Positions 51,064 through 64,000 are shown, counted from the stretch's first letter. The stretch is DNA of 64,000 bases from Paramecium pentaurelia (GCA_905183005.1 CAJJDO010000059.1:323847-387846), one strand, 5' to 3'. Notes: a model not told the origin generated them from the letters alone. Translations and numbers: made by a program.

Positions 51064-53023
51064 TCATAAAAATGGATTTACAATTTCACTAGCTTTACTT
51101 TTAATGAATCTATCCACATTTTCGACATTAGATTAACTTATTTGTTATTTTCTAATAATTTAATCTAATTGAATTGCCAATTTATCTAAAAATGCTACAT
51201 TCTAAGATTTTTTATTCTTCTTCTAATTCATTTTCATATTAATCTTCTATTTAATTTCTAGTATTATATTATTTATTAAAACAGCTATTGTATTATGTTA
51301 TCCTAATTAGTTGTCTAATTTTGCTTAAAGCTCCTGTAATTATTTTATATACAAATCAAGAGCTTTTTTCCCTTAATCAATTTCCTACTATTTCAATATC
51401 AATTTATTATTTATTATCCTTAATTATTTTTAAGCTTCATCATCAACTAAATTATATTCACTAACAGATCTACTAGAACTCAATTAAGCAATATCTAATT
51501 AACCCTTTGCTAATTTTATTTATTTAGCCATTGATAATATTTCAGCAGATTTTTGATAATATTATAAAGCAGGTGTAATATTTAAAAATATGTTAAATTA
51601 CATATTTGAATTTATCTAACAATTTAATATCTTTTAAATAATATTTTTGAAATCTCCTTATGGTAAAGAAGGACAAGTGGCAATCATAAAAGTACTTGTT
51701 GTCTATAATTAATTATCGATATAAGTCTAATATATAATTGAAAGTTTTCGAATTTTTTCACCTAATGCTTTCTATTTAGTCAATAAATGAACTTTAATTG
51801 CTTAAAATGTATACTCTAAATCTTAAATGGAAGATGTTTGGGTATTAAATTATTCTATCTCTATCCATTACTTACCTATTCTTTCTTAATAACAAAATGT
51901 TATTTTTTAGTTCAATTATTATTTTTAAATTAAATTGTAAAGTAATTCTATCAACATAATCATTATTAACTTTTTATGAGTTTTAGATTAACCTAAAATA
52001 AGATATATTTTTGTTTAATCACTCTATAACTTCAATTTTGATTAATCTAAAAACTAATGAATTTTTTGAGTATCGAAGAATATTTCATCAAATGTATAAG
52101 TATCAAACATAGCTTTTTCAATTTTTCCTTTTATTGATTAAAATACTTTTATTTGTTTCCTATTTAATTCAATAAATTAGCATTAATAAGATTTTTATGA
52201 TTTTATATACAAAAAAGATGAAATTTAATATTTTTCCTATTAAATTAATTAAGAAGACGAAAATTCTCTTTTTGGTTCACTTTATAACATTTATAAGGCT
52301 TATGGTCCTAAATTATAAATTGTATCTAATTAGTTCTTAAATTTGATGGTTTACTATTTTTATTTAATTAGTTATTCTTTATATTATTCAATTTCCTATT
52401 ACAATTATTCTATTTCATTTGATTATTATTCTATTTATTCATTTAATTAATGAACATTAAATGATTGGATTTCTTCTTATAATTCCTTGATTTATTTTTA
52501 TAATCTCTAAATTAATTCATTATCCTATTATTTCTTTCTTTCTTCTTTAGCATCCGATTGCTTTCTAGGTGTTCCAGGTTTTTAGATATTTTATAGTTTC
52601 TCTTCTTATTTCTTATTCTTATCTTTTAGATTTTAAATCTCTTTCTCTAAAGATTTTCTTAAATTATCCATATCTTCTACTTTTTTTCTAAAAAAATGAT
52701 AATATATATAATTACTTCAACTAATCTGTTTAGTTTAAATCTTATATTTAATTTAATTGTCCTTCTAGATCTTCAGGTGGTTACAATAATTTTGTTATAA
52801 TACTTTAATCATGATCTTGCTCTCCATTGATTTACTAATTATTTAAATCATTTCCATTTTATTCATGATCAAGATTTTCTTGTTCTTTATTTTAAACTAA
52901 TTCTTCTGAAACTTCTTCTTTCAACTTATCAGTTTAGCATATTTAATCATTAGTTTATTTAGGTATGGTTTAATCAATAGTAAATAGCAAATCATCAGTT
53001 TAAATGAGTTATGATTCAAATAC

Positions 53024-53074
<51 letters not shown>

Positions 53075-55170
53075 TAATTATTAATTTTATACTTATTATT
53101 CATTTTTCTATTCAATAAATTCATCTGTTTATATAGATTTTTCATCGTATTCAGTTTATTATATTTTCTTAACTTAAAAATGAAAATTATTCTAATTTGT
53201 TTCATCATTAGTTACTAATTTTTCTAAAGATAAATTTAGATTCTCATTTGTTGCAAGCTCATTTTTCTCATTATTATTAATTTGTAATTCTTAATTCAAT
53301 TATTAATGATCTGTACTTAAATTTTACAAAGACTGAATTTAACCAATATTTTCATTTAATTCTTAAATTTCTAATTAAAATTTTTCAACCAAATTATTTT
53401 ATTCATCTTAAATTGATTGAAGTTTATTCCAATAATCAATAATATATTATGTCTTAGATTCAAAAGTTTCTCCATTATTAATATAAGTGTCTAATAATTA
53501 TTTAATTTCAACAATTTCATTTTATAAATTACTTCTCTCTTATTTTAATAGATGTATCTCTCTTTAAGTATTTTCTTTTAATTTGATATACTCTGCAGTT
53601 GTTTCTGAATTTTCTTATTATAATTTTGAAATTTTCTTAGGTGAATCACACTCAATTTATTTAAGTGCATCCATTTAGATTTCATAATTCTTGATTGTTT
53701 CAGCATTATCATAATTTTATGTCTTTAGATTTTCATTGTCTTATTTTAATTGATCCAACTTTTATAATAGATCATTAATATCTTAATTTTAATTTTTTAG
53801 AGTATTTAATTAATTTTCTAATTATTCAATTTTCTATTAATAAATTTAATTATTTTCTAATTGAGTTTATAATTAATTAGATAAAAGTTTGTTATTTTCT
53901 TCTAGCATATGTGCTTATTCTTTAAAAGGTTCTAATTCTTAACAAAATTAAACTGCCTAATATAACTATTAATCTTTATCTTTGATATTGATTTGTAGTT
54001 ACTCCTTAAATTCTTCATATTCATCTCTCAATTAAAGATAAAGAGTTTGATATTCATTATTACTTTATAGATTATTAATTTATTCTTATGCTTTATTCAT
54101 CAATTATTTCAATTCATTATTTTCCTCTAAGACTTCATTATGATGTTATAATGTAGATTCTAATTAAGTTATTTGATCCTACAATTATTCTTTAACTGAT
54201 AAATACTCTTAACATTTATCAGTTAATTATTAACATTCTAATTCTTATTATTATAATTTTTCATTAGTAGATGTATATTCCTCAACTAATTCTTCATATT
54301 CTAATTTCAGATCTTCAAGTTATTGTGTAACACTTGCATCTTATTCTTATTATTGCATCTCTTTTATTTATTTTTCTGATGATTCTAATTATTATTTCAG
54401 TAATTATTTTTCCTTTTGATTTTCTTCTTCTTTTGCAACAAATTAAGAATTCTCTTCTTAATACTGCAACAAAACCTCTTCTAATTGTGCAATCTTCTCT
54501 TCTAAATTCTAATCCTCCTCTTATGATCTCTTACCAACTTCTTCCATACTTCCTTATTTCCCTTAATTTAATTACAACTACTCAATCTATTTATCTTTAA
54601 TTTCAAGCTGTTTTCCATATTATTCAATTTGATTTGTTAAATTTTCAATTTTCTATAATAATTCCTCTTAATCACTAATTTCATAGAATTACTTACTTTA
54701 ATTTGGTTGGAGCAATTTCTTGAGATTATTGTGTTTCCCCATTTTTTTGAATCTGTTGTAATTCATTTATAGTCTTTTATAATGCTTCAATTTAAATCTG
54801 CTAATCACTCAAAGATTTTTGATGGTCATCTTTTAGGATTTCAATCTCTATTTCATTCTCTTCAATTTTAGCACTAATTTATATTAAAATAAATACTTGA
54901 GTTATTGAGTAAGTGCTTTAATTTTTTAAGCAGATTCTTGTAATTATTAGTTTAGATCATGAATCTCCACCTCCAATTAGATTATTTTTGCTCCACTCAC
55001 ATCATCAGAATTATTCTTAAATGATTTTTATATAATACTATGACATCTGCCTTTTTGATTGCATCCTATAATTATTTTTTAAGACTCTTGATCTCAGTCT
55101 CCTTAGTATTTAAATCTAACTTTTATTTATCTATTGTTTCTTCATGTTCCTTTATTTAATCTTCAAGCAT
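51064..55170 (-). CDS. Long coiled-coil protein with kinesin-like C-terminal domain (degenerate P-loop)
   Basis: 1334 residues with introns 52688-52715, 54675-54696, 54874-54896 and 55016-55044; spliced 4005 nt. Residues 1-950 are almost continuous coiled coil, with a Gln15 run at 676-690 made of pure TAA codons. The C-terminal part has kinesin-motor landmarks: FDEIFFDTQKIHQF (about 985), then YLILGQSKTHKKLI where the nucleotide P-loop GQTGSGKT should be (about 1026), and NITPALQYYQKSAEILSMAKQ (about 1166) like the neck-proximal TLRFA motif. This placement is that of kinesin-14 (C-terminal motor). The P-loop Lys and Gly are altered, so it may not hydrolyse ATP and could act like Vik1/Cik1-type partners. 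The kinesin call is moderate. Start at 55170 is the first ATG of the frame that does not overlap the opposite gene. Confidence 0.7.
53027..53071 (-). repeat. (TAA)15 tract coding polyglutamine
   Basis: Fifteen consecutive TTA on the plus strand, read as TAA = Gln codons in the long coiled-coil gene. A microsatellite inside a coding region, with no interruptions. Confidence 0.92.
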
Positions 55171-55278
55171 CTACTCATATTCTTTAAGACTATTAAATAA
55201 TGTTATGAATAATACTCTGTGATTTCTTGCTAAAGTTTCTAAACTTGTAAATCCATTTATTAAATAAATAATAAAAAA

Positions 55279-55907
55279 ATGAAAAATGATGAATAATTTC
55301 TTAGTTTCATGGTTGAGAATGAGGACTCTTAACTTGTAGAATCTAGACTCTTTAAAGACAATGATGAAGACTATTTCAAGTCTCTTAGCAAATAATTTTA
55401 TGGATCTAAATCTTAGGATGGTATATAATTCAGTTTGTGAACTTTCATAGTTAAGAAGCAATTGAAAATAATTAAATCTGCCGGAGATTTGAAAATGAAA
55501 CAATCCAATACTGCTAATTTAAGTAATGTCTTACAACCATTCTCTATTAGCTATTAACTGCAGTAGGTACTTCCCAATATTATTATTTGTTTTAGTAAAT
55601 TCATAAACTCTTAAGTAAACCTAAACCTTAAGGTTAGAGTTTACAAAGTTCATTTAAAACTAATCAAAAAATGAATCAAATTAAGATAACATATTAACAG
55701 CTTTAAAATAGAAAATTAGTTATTCCAAAACATGAAGATTCTAACATCTTAACATAAAACTCCTATAGAAGTACGCTTAATACAAGTACAAAAAGCTAGC
55801 CAAAAAAAGATAACGTCTTAGATTTGTATTAAATGAAATTAAAAACAGAGAGAAGTGTCGAAAAACCCAAATTAATGAAGGTCCTCAAAAGAAATAAGAT
55901 GCATTGA
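55279..55907 (+). CDS. Unrecognised basic protein (189 aa)
   Basis: Introns 55421-55450 (30 nt) and 55567-55595 (29 nt); spliced 570 nt. The frames before and after each intron look coding. The N-terminus is acidic (MKNDEQFLSFMVENED), the rest basic and Ser/Thr/Gln/Asn-rich. No domain recognised. A minus-strand frame opposite the first exon is antisense and not called. Divergent from the long coiled-coil gene (108 nt between starts) and followed after 47 nt by Era. Confidence 0.6.
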
Positions 55908-55954
55908 AGATTTTATATAATTTTGTTATTTTTTGTTTTTTCAAATATAATATA

Positions 55955-57304
55955 ATGATCAAAATTTGTGGTTATTGTATGTCTAATTTGCAAAAATTGA
56001 AAAAGTATGCTCCTCCTAAAAAATTAGATGCAAAAACATTAAGACCTTATCAGCATCCTACTAATCCATTGTCAAAAAAAATTGATATTCTGTCCCCAAC
56101 AAAACCAGAGCGATTTTTATTTGAAGATTATGAAACACCAGCTACTCTATATACTATCAATGAATAAGCAATTAAAACTACTGAATTGGGAACAAAAGTC
56201 TCAAATAAAATATTATTGAAACCATTAGCACAAAAACCATCTGTTGCTATTGAAGAATAAAAATTTTTAGCTGTTTCTATTATTGGACCTCCTAATTCAG
56301 GGAAATCAACATTTTTAAATTAGATGATAGGTGAACCAATAAGTGCTGTATCAAACAAAAGTAATACTACAGTATCAGAAATTAGAGGAGTACATACAGA
56401 TGTCAAAAGTGGTGTTTAAATTGAGTTTGTTGATACTCCAGGAGTAACCAAGCGTTATAAATTTTCAAAGCATTTCGTAACAAAGGCTTGGGATGCTATT
56501 GAAGATACTAATATGGTGATCATATTAATTGATGCTATTAAAACATTAGATATTAGTATGAAGAATGTCATGTCAAGATTAAATAAAATTAAAGTAGATT
56601 AAGAATAATTAAGAAGTTATTTTAGAAATGAAGATGATTTTAGAGTGTCAGAAGAGAAACCTATTCCAAAAATTCTTGTTTTTAATAAGATGGATTTATG
56701 TTTTAATAAGAAAAAATTAAAATGGTTATAAACAGAAATGGAAGATTTAGGAAAATATGATTAGACATTTTATATATCCTCTATAACAGGATATGGAATG
56801 GAAGAATTAAAATAATATTTATATTCTCAAAGTTTTTAATGTAGATGGAAATATAATGAAAATTAGAAACATTTATTTACACCAATGGATTAATTAGAAT
56901 AAATAGTTAGATAAGCTATATTTAAAAGATTTTATAATGAAATTCCATTCATTATTGGTATTTATGTGAAAGAGTTTAGAGTAACAAGTAAAGAATCTGC
57001 TAAGATTGAAATTTAAATTAATGTTTAAACATCATCATAAGCAAGGATTGTTATTGGAGAAGAAGGTAGAGCTATAAAGTAAGTGAAAAATGAAATAGAA
57101 ATAGTAATGGCAGAAATTTATAAGAGATTATTTTAAGTGAAATTATAAGTAACAGTTAAATAGGGTGATAAATAAATAGAATTTGATGCAGAAAAAGAGG
57201 ATAGAACTGAACATGCTTAATTAGATGAAACTTTATATAGAAAAGAGGAAAGAGAGAGAAAATAACTTTTAAATGTTAAATTTTCAAAATTTTTATAAGA
57301 TTGA
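55955..57304 (+). CDS. ERAL1: Era-like GTPase with KH domain
   Basis: Intronless, 449 residues. GTPase motifs in order: GPPNSGKST (G1), the SNTTVSEIRG switch (G2), VDTPGV (G3), FNKMDLC (G4) and SSITG (G5). A C-terminal KH domain follows with GEEGRAIKQVKNEI, the RNA-binding loop and helix. Era family proteins bind the 3' end of small-subunit rRNA; the eukaryotic form (ERAL1) works in mitochondria. The N-terminal 100 residues (KKYAPPKKLDAKTLRP) could include a mitochondrial presequence. Length exceeds bacterial Era (about 300) mainly because of this extension and a longer C-terminal tail. Start 55955 is the first ATG in frame. Its stop lies 26 nt from the stop of the kinase gene. Confidence 0.92.
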
Positions 57305-57330
57305 AATTATTGATATATTGTGAATAAAAT

Positions 57331-59136
57331 TCATTATTTAAAATATCTAATAAGAGAACATTAATTAGATTAATTTTTACTTAGTATTTTATTTTCACCA
57401 AATAATAATTTTAATTATTTTTATTCATCATTTTCAGTTGATGGTGATTTCAATTAATTAGTTTGATAATTATTAGTAAGTTTTTGTAATTGTTCATTTA
57501 CTTTTTAGGATGAATATGATCTCAATTCATTTTATTGAACATTCAAAACATTATCAGGCATACTTTAATTATTTTTCTTATGCTTAACACCAACTTTCAT
57601 AATCATCTAATTATTATTCTTCATTAAATTTTCTTTATTTTCAACATCATTTTATATTGGTTTTTTTTTCTTTAACTAAGATTAACTAGATGATGAATGA
57701 GCCTATGAAACATTTTTAGACTTTGTTGTACTTAAAAGAATATTAGTAAATTTTTCATCAACATTTGAGATATTTATTTAAGTAATAGAAGAGGATCTCT
57801 AAGGTTATTTAGATTAAAAGGATGAATAATAAAAATTATGAAAGAATGGTGTAAATACATTTTCTGTTTCTGAATTTATTGATTTTTGTAATTCTTTTTA
57901 AAATTAATTTTCTCCACTAATTATTTCTTTTTAATCAAAGTTTATTTTGAATAGATCTGGTTTAAATGGGGGATCATAAGATCTATTAATCAATTTATAT
58001 AAACTAAATTCTTATAACCATGGATGTTTTAATATTTCATAGATACCATAATTTCTTCCTAATCTATTTTAAATATCTTTTTATAACAATTTAAATATTA
58101 AATCTTTAGCTTCTGTACTTAAATTCTTATTTGGCAATGGTAATTCATTTTATAGAATGTTTTAATATATTTATTCTGGATTATTTGAATAATAGGGTGG
58201 TAATCCTGTCAATAATTCATAAAGAAGTGCTCCTAAACAATAATGATCAATCTAATAATTATGTCCTAATTTTAAAAGCATCTCTGGTGCCATATATTCT
58301 GGAGATCCACAAAAAGAATATGCCATTTTATCATCTTCTACATTAGGTTTTGCTAATCCAAAATCAGCCAATTTAATATGACCTTCTTAATCAATTAGAA
58401 TATTTTCAGGTTTAATATCTCTATAAATAACCTTATTTTCATGTAAATGATGTATTGCCATACAAACTTAACTAAAATAAAATTTTGCTTATTATTCATC
58501 CATTTTCTTAACTCTCTTTAATTATTAGAATAATTCACCACCAGCACAATATTCCATTGCAAAACATACCCAATTTTTAGTTTCAAAAACACATAATAAT
58601 TTACAAAGATTTGGATGTGAATTATTATTATTTGCTAGATGTACCATTATATCTCTTTCATTTTAAACAATCTAAAATTTATCATTTTACTCAATAAATT
58701 ATTTTGAAATCATCTTCAATGCCATAAATTAGCCGTTAAACTTATATCTTACTAAATAGACTCTACTAAACCCACCTATACCAATACATTATAAAAAATA
58801 AAATGAATCCAAGTTGATTGTATTCTAATATATACCATATAATGGTTTTAAAGAGAGAGTTTAATTGCTCAATATTCCTAAGTCTTTATTAGTTGTTAAA
58901 TAGTAATCTAAATGTATATTACTTTCTAAACTCTGAAATCCAACAATCTAAGTCTGATTTAGTAAGTTCCTTAAGTAATTAACTAATTAGTTGACAGTCT
59001 AATTGCAAGTTGGATATTAAATTTATTAGGAAAATTCATTATTCACATACAACTTAACTGTCACTTAACTTTGTTTTGTTGATTCTTTCTTTATAAAATT
59101 GTTCATTAGATGTTGCATCTTTTATTTTTGATCCAT
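57331..59136 (-). CDS. AGC-family Ser/Thr protein kinase
   Basis: Intronless, 601 residues. The kinase domain begins near residue 95 with GIGGFSRVY, Lys in MALKMISKQ, YRDIKPENIL, DFGLAK and the activation segment SFCGSPEYMAPEML. That T-loop and PPYY/GRNYG C-lobe are typical of AGC kinases (PKA/PKG/S6K group). After the domain, VFTPFFHNFYY resembles the hydrophobic motif of the AGC tail. The T-loop Thr of most AGC kinases is Ser here (AYSFCG). N-terminal 90 residues show no cyclic-nucleotide domain; the long C-terminal tail is Gln/Ser/Asn-rich. It lies 48 nt downstream of the large PAS gene, same strand. Confidence 0.92.
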
Positions 59137-59184
59137 TTTTTTTTCTGTTAATTTATAAAATTAGCATTAATATAGATAATTTTA

Positions 59185-62100
59185 TCAAGAATCAAGATCC
59201 TTTGCATGTAGAAATTCTTTTATAAATTACTTAATTGATCTAATACGTTGTATTACTCTCAAAGGAATCATCATTATCATTGACCTTGTTCTCCAGATAT
59301 CTCTTGTCATCTTTAATATTAATGGTAACCATAAAATGAAGTAAATTATAAAAAGCAAGACTTCTAAAACAATGAATAATGCCAATCTTTGAGCTTTTGC
59401 ACTATTAATGTCATTTTCAATGGCTAATTACATTTATTACAATAAATACCTAAATGTACCTAAATTTAGTAAATATATAAAAATACCTCTATTGTAAGTT
59501 TCTTAAATAACTCTTGTTTCTAAAGATTAATTGAAGTTATTTAGATTAAGTATGTTATTCCTAACATTATCTGAATCCATAGTAATATTTTTAAATTTTG
59601 TGAAACCTCTAGCAATAGCTGTAAAATTGGCTTTTGGATTATCCCAAAATTAATCATAGATTGTCATGATATATCGAATATTCTCGAAATAACGTGCTAC
59701 TCCAACTGCCATTCCTTAATACATAGCACCATCAGCAAAAGTTTAACATTCAGTCTCTGTCATTTCATTCATTTCTTAAGATAAGATTGTACATGGTTAA
59801 AGCATAAACATTTGCTTAAAAGCATCAGAATATATTGAATTAGTTATATCTACATTGAGTGAGTGTTCTTAATGAAGAGAAGAATCTAAGGCATATAATT
59901 TATCAATATTTTATTTGACAATTGTGTAGGAATCCTCATTCAAAAGTGTCATATTTCTATTAAGATAAAGTGATCTTTCTGCATTATCAACAAATCTATA
60001 GAAACTTTCTGCTCTACAAGTTGCATTTATTTCTGGTACAAGTTAAGCTAAATTACTTAAAAGAATATCTGACATAAAATAGTTAAAAATGAAATAAGCT
60101 TGTAAAATTAAAATAATTAAAAAGAATGCAAAAATATAATTGCGTTAATCTTTATTAGTATTTTTAAACTTTTTCTTTTTCCTTTTACTTTTTAATGTTC
60201 TATTAAGTTCTTCTTATTCCTCTTTTTCAAGTTCTTCTAATTCTGATAATACTTCATCTTCTTCTCCAATTTATAAATTTGATATAAAATTCTCACTCTT
60301 GTTATATAAATACTTAACTGTCTTGTCTGGTATATCTAAGAACATTGATAATATTTCTTCTTATGTTTTATTGACAGATAATGTTATGATTGTCAATAAA
60401 ATCAAACCCAAACCCAAAGCTCCAGCTGATATACCTAAGATTATTAACAATGTCTCTTTCTTTTCTGTTGTTTTATTGGTTAAACCTATAGCATATAAAT
60501 CACTTGAATTTCTTAATTAAAATACTAGGTCATTGAGGAGATTAAATATAATAAATTGAACATCATTATCTTCATAAATAATTAGATTTAAATCTTTATC
60601 CCTCACATTTAATGCTTTACTTACTATTTATTAAGTAGCTTCCATTATATCATAATTTTAGTATTCATTCCCAAATTTCATTTTTATAACATTTTCACTC
60701 TGTAATTCATTTAATTCATTACTTATAAAGATATCAGACAACATTAAATTTTTATTTAATAATGAAACCTACTATATAGATTTATTTAATTTTTATTTTT
60801 CTATTTATTCATATTCATTAATATCTGCACTGCTATTTAACTACCAAATATTTAAATTCAACATCTATAAATTTTGAACTGAAGATAATATTGTAAGCAA
60901 TTCAGCATTTCTTAAATTAGTATCTTCTACTAATAAAATTGTATTAAATATTTCATCATATTATGCTTAACAAACAAAGAAATCTCCAAAACTCAATGCT
61001 ACTAATAAAAGTATTAAAATATTTGCAGTCCAACTTAATTTTATAACAACAGGAGGTGTAACTTGACTATTTACTACAAGTGATAAATTTTTTCTAGATC
61101 TAAAAACATTATTAAAATCTTGCTATTATCCTTCTTAATCATTATCTATATCTTACTATCTTTAAAAGACACTCTTCCCTTATTAATCATCTTCTTCTGA
61201 TATCATTTCTTCTCTATCATCTATGTCTTGGATTCGATTCTCAAATAATCTTAAAGTCTTGATTCCATCTGCATAATTAATTTTAATTTGCTATAATATA
61301 TTTTATTCATCTGATTTTTCTGTTTTCACTTGAGATTTAAGAATTTCAACACCCCCTTATACTGAAGAAATCATTGATGATTGATCATTTTAATCCCAAA
61401 GAATAGTCTAATCTACCCTTTATGAATTTGTATCAGCAACAAACTCACCTAAATATTGAGCTTTTGAAGGATTATATTTAAATTACATGCTATTACCAAG
61501 TACTTTCTATTATAAATTATTGACTTCTAAATTCATACTATTATCTATCCCTTATTACTCTAATTTAACAATATATCCAACAACTTAATCTTAGTTTTCA
61601 TTCATTATTTCATAAGTAAAACATTAAAACTACATATTATCATCTTTCTTATCTTAATCTTCTAATTCTTAAGAGGCCTATTAACTATAACTTACCCCTG
61701 ATTAGGTAGCAGGATTAAAAACGATTGGACCTCCAACCTTTGATAAAAATAATTACTTTAATCGCATATAATTTGGTAATATATCTGTGATTGGTGTTTT
61801 TTTATGTGAAATCTATTTTGAATCAATGTTCAGTAAAGGAATACAAGAGGATGAAATTGAATCTATGACTTCTTCACTATCTAATATCAGATAGCATGAA
61901 GGTTTAAAAGATTTTGGTATTCGAAATTAAGCTGCTAATTGCACATTATCATCTATTGACTAAAGAACTTTCAAGTAAATGTAGCAGGGTAAGATATAAT
62001 TAGATTTCATCTTTATATATACTAATCTCTCCCTATTAATATTTTTATTATCATTTGATGATAAGAAATTCTCAATATGAGCATCATGAAATTTTGAATA

Positions 62101-64000
62101 CAAGTTTGGCATAAATATATTAATCTTACGATTAATCATCTCTGATTTATTATAACCAAATAAATTGCAGCATGCTAAATTCAAATTTGTAATCTAAGCA
62201 AACTTTTCTTAAGCTGTAGATACCATTAGAGTAGGTTATGACTCATATCCAATATCCTCACTGCTAATTAAAGATATTGTTTATTTATTTTTCATTTTGT
62301 TATTCTAAGTCTATAAATTTTTAGATTTTTCTAATAATTCTTCTCCATAATCTTTATCTTATAATACTTCTTAAATAAATTTAGCATATAATCTCATAGC
62401 TTTAGGTAGATTTTAAGTCATTTTTTACATTTTATTCCATAATTCTTCAACTTAAATAATTGCTAAATTGATTTTTGCACCAATATCATTCATTTTACCT
62501 AAATCAGGTGAATCTTCTTATAATTATGACCAAAAATCCATATGCATAAGAGTAGCTCTTTCAATTTTATTTTAAAATGATCTCATATGATTTTAAAATG
62601 CTAATTCTGTTGCAACATCTAAATTACCTAAATTTTCATTCTATACTTAATTCATTTCATCTTCAATTAATTTTTTATATCTAAATATTATAAATTCATT
62701 ATCTAAACTAGGACATAATGTTTCTGATTATATTAATTCATTTAATGCTTATTATCTCTATTTCATGTTATCAAGTAAGAAAAATGAATATCTTATACGG
62801 ATACAGATTTCATTTGGAAATTTCTTGATTTGATTAAAATAGATCTATCCCAGTACCATTAAAAGGTCAACATCTCTTTCGGTTACAGATCCTTCTTTAA
62901 ATAGGGGTTTTTGTTATCTCTAATTAATTAATTTCTTTTATTTTAAATAACAATCATCTCTTGTACATGTAGCTTTGTGTATTTCTAAGAATCCATCTAG
63001 CAACAAAGAGTAATTTTAATTTTGTTGACTTTTATAAAATAATTTTAATAAATGATTTGTTTAATTAAGTACTTAATCTGGATCTTATACTTTATTAAGA
63101 TTCAATAATAGTAAATCATAATGCAATTTTTCACTTCTAATGATAGCAATTAGCATTAATGGCAAGCCTGCTAACCAAGCATAAACAGTACCAAAAAATA
63201 GGACTCCTTCTAAGAATTTAGCAAAACACAATAAAGTTGCACCCCACATATTCATAGCTACCAACATTGACCAAGCTTTTTAAATATACATATTATTGAA
63301 AGGAGCTTCAACATGAATTTTCCAAAAAATTGTGAAACTTCCTACCATCATTATTAATATGATTAAATAATCATAATTCTTACCATTCATAAATGTGTAA
63401 CAAATAACCATTATCAATTCGTAAGTCAAAAAAATAGCATTTGCTCTTCCTGACAATTTAGATGAAGCATCATGTGGTTAATACCTTGATTCAAAGTATA
63501 ATAAAGAAAATAATGTGCAGAGTAAAAAAAATAGTATTGTTCCAAAAATTGCTACTATTGCATGTACAATGTGAATATTAGACCAACATTCTATTTCAAA
63601 AAGCTAATGTTTGAATACACCATTTTGATTAGTCTAGCATGCTAACATAGATAGAAGCAAATCAATGATAGGCATGTACAAGGCTTGTAGAAATATGTTT
63701 ATCAAAAACCTTAGAAGCATAATTGGCCAAGTGAATGAACTCTTTGATTTATTGATACTATAGCTTAATAAAAAGATAAGCATCAATGCAAACAAGATCA
63801 AACCCAAACATATATACATCATGGCTGCAAATCCAGAAAAACCTACTGTTTCAAAATATGGTGTCAATAGTACATATCTAATTTAAGAAAAGTAATTACC
63901 CAAAGATTTTATTTAGCTGTTTAGATAATATCTCATTTTGCCATACTTTCCAAATCTATCTATTAAATATGATATATGTGATCTGCATGTATTACAACAA
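59185..64000 (-). CDS. Large PAS/multi-membrane protein (TmcB-like), 5' end outside window
   Basis: At least 1605 residues; the frame is open to the right edge and ends at TGA 59185-59187. The first 320 or so visible residues carry several membrane segments (AAMMYICLGLILFALMLIF, LIAIIRS at the end). A middle helical region leads to a PAS domain: NLACCNLFGYNKSEMI and NIFMPNLYSKFHDAHI (about 600), then a region with acidic runs. Further membrane segments come at ILILLLVALSFGDFF and at LIILGISAGALGLGLILLT, plus two near the C-terminus. This architecture matches the large ciliate group of PAS proteins related to Dictyostelium TmcB; function is unknown. A possible 27-nt intron at 59460-59486 (GTATTT...TTTAG) is a multiple of three without a stop, so it cannot be proved from frame alone. 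Confidence 0.82.

Noticed and set aside
55171..55503. Minus-strand 110-codon frame that could extend the long coiled-coil gene N-terminally
   Set aside because: It is antisense to the first exon of the rightward 55279-55907 gene, which splices to coherent downstream frames; the coiled coil starts best at ATG 55170.
1..64000. CRISPR, insertion sequence or bacterial operon features
   Set aside because: The window is eukaryotic with introns; no spaced direct repeats or transposase-like frames were recognised.

Overview
The window reads as macronuclear DNA of a Paramecium-like ciliate. It is very AT-rich. Long open frames appear only when TAA and TAG are read as glutamine and TGA is the only stop. 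Coding frames are interrupted by tiny GT...AG introns, nearly all 20-31 nt, and genes lie on both strands with spacers often under 100 bp. All gene models below use this code (table 6). Intron positions were placed by hand from frame continuity, and in every complete gene the summed exon length is a multiple of three. Many models rest on recognisable domains; spacers and short genes are less certain.

Left part (1-17.4 kb): a coiled-coil gene; a giant P-type-ATPase/guanylyl-cyclase fusion (811-8130); a short unknown gene; about 1 kb of gene-poor AT-rich DNA; an unknown small gene; a RING/TRAF zinc-finger protein; an unknown multi-intron gene; an ODF3/SHIPPO-type axonemal protein; a SAM-domain protein with a cysteine cluster; and a TBC Rab-GAP.

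Centre (17.4-38 kb): a small coiled-coil gene, GCN1 (about 7 kb), an RCC1-repeat protein, a coiled-coil gene, an M20 amidohydrolase, a four-domain voltage-gated cation channel (29469-35665) whose four pore positions are all aspartate, and an AIG1-like GTPase with a cysteine cluster.

Right part (38-64 kb): a possible HAD-fold protein, two diverged paralogs flanking an EF-hand gene and a small gene, a VAP/MSP tail-anchored protein, two unknown genes, a PH plus permuted-papain-like fusion, a long coiled-coil protein ending in a kinesin-like motor with a broken P-loop, Era GTPase with KH domain, an AGC-type kinase, and the 3' part of a large PAS/multi-membrane protein that runs off the window.

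There is no operon logic. The content fits excitable-membrane, ciliary and signalling functions typical of ciliates (cGMP production, Ca2+ channel, EF-hand, AGC kinase, axonemal protein) mixed with housekeeping genes (GCN1, Era, VAP). The items most worth following are the DDDD channel, the kinesin-like protein with degenerate P-loop and a TAA-encoded polyglutamine tract, the PH/papain-like fusion, and the RING/TRAF protein with an RRM-like tail.
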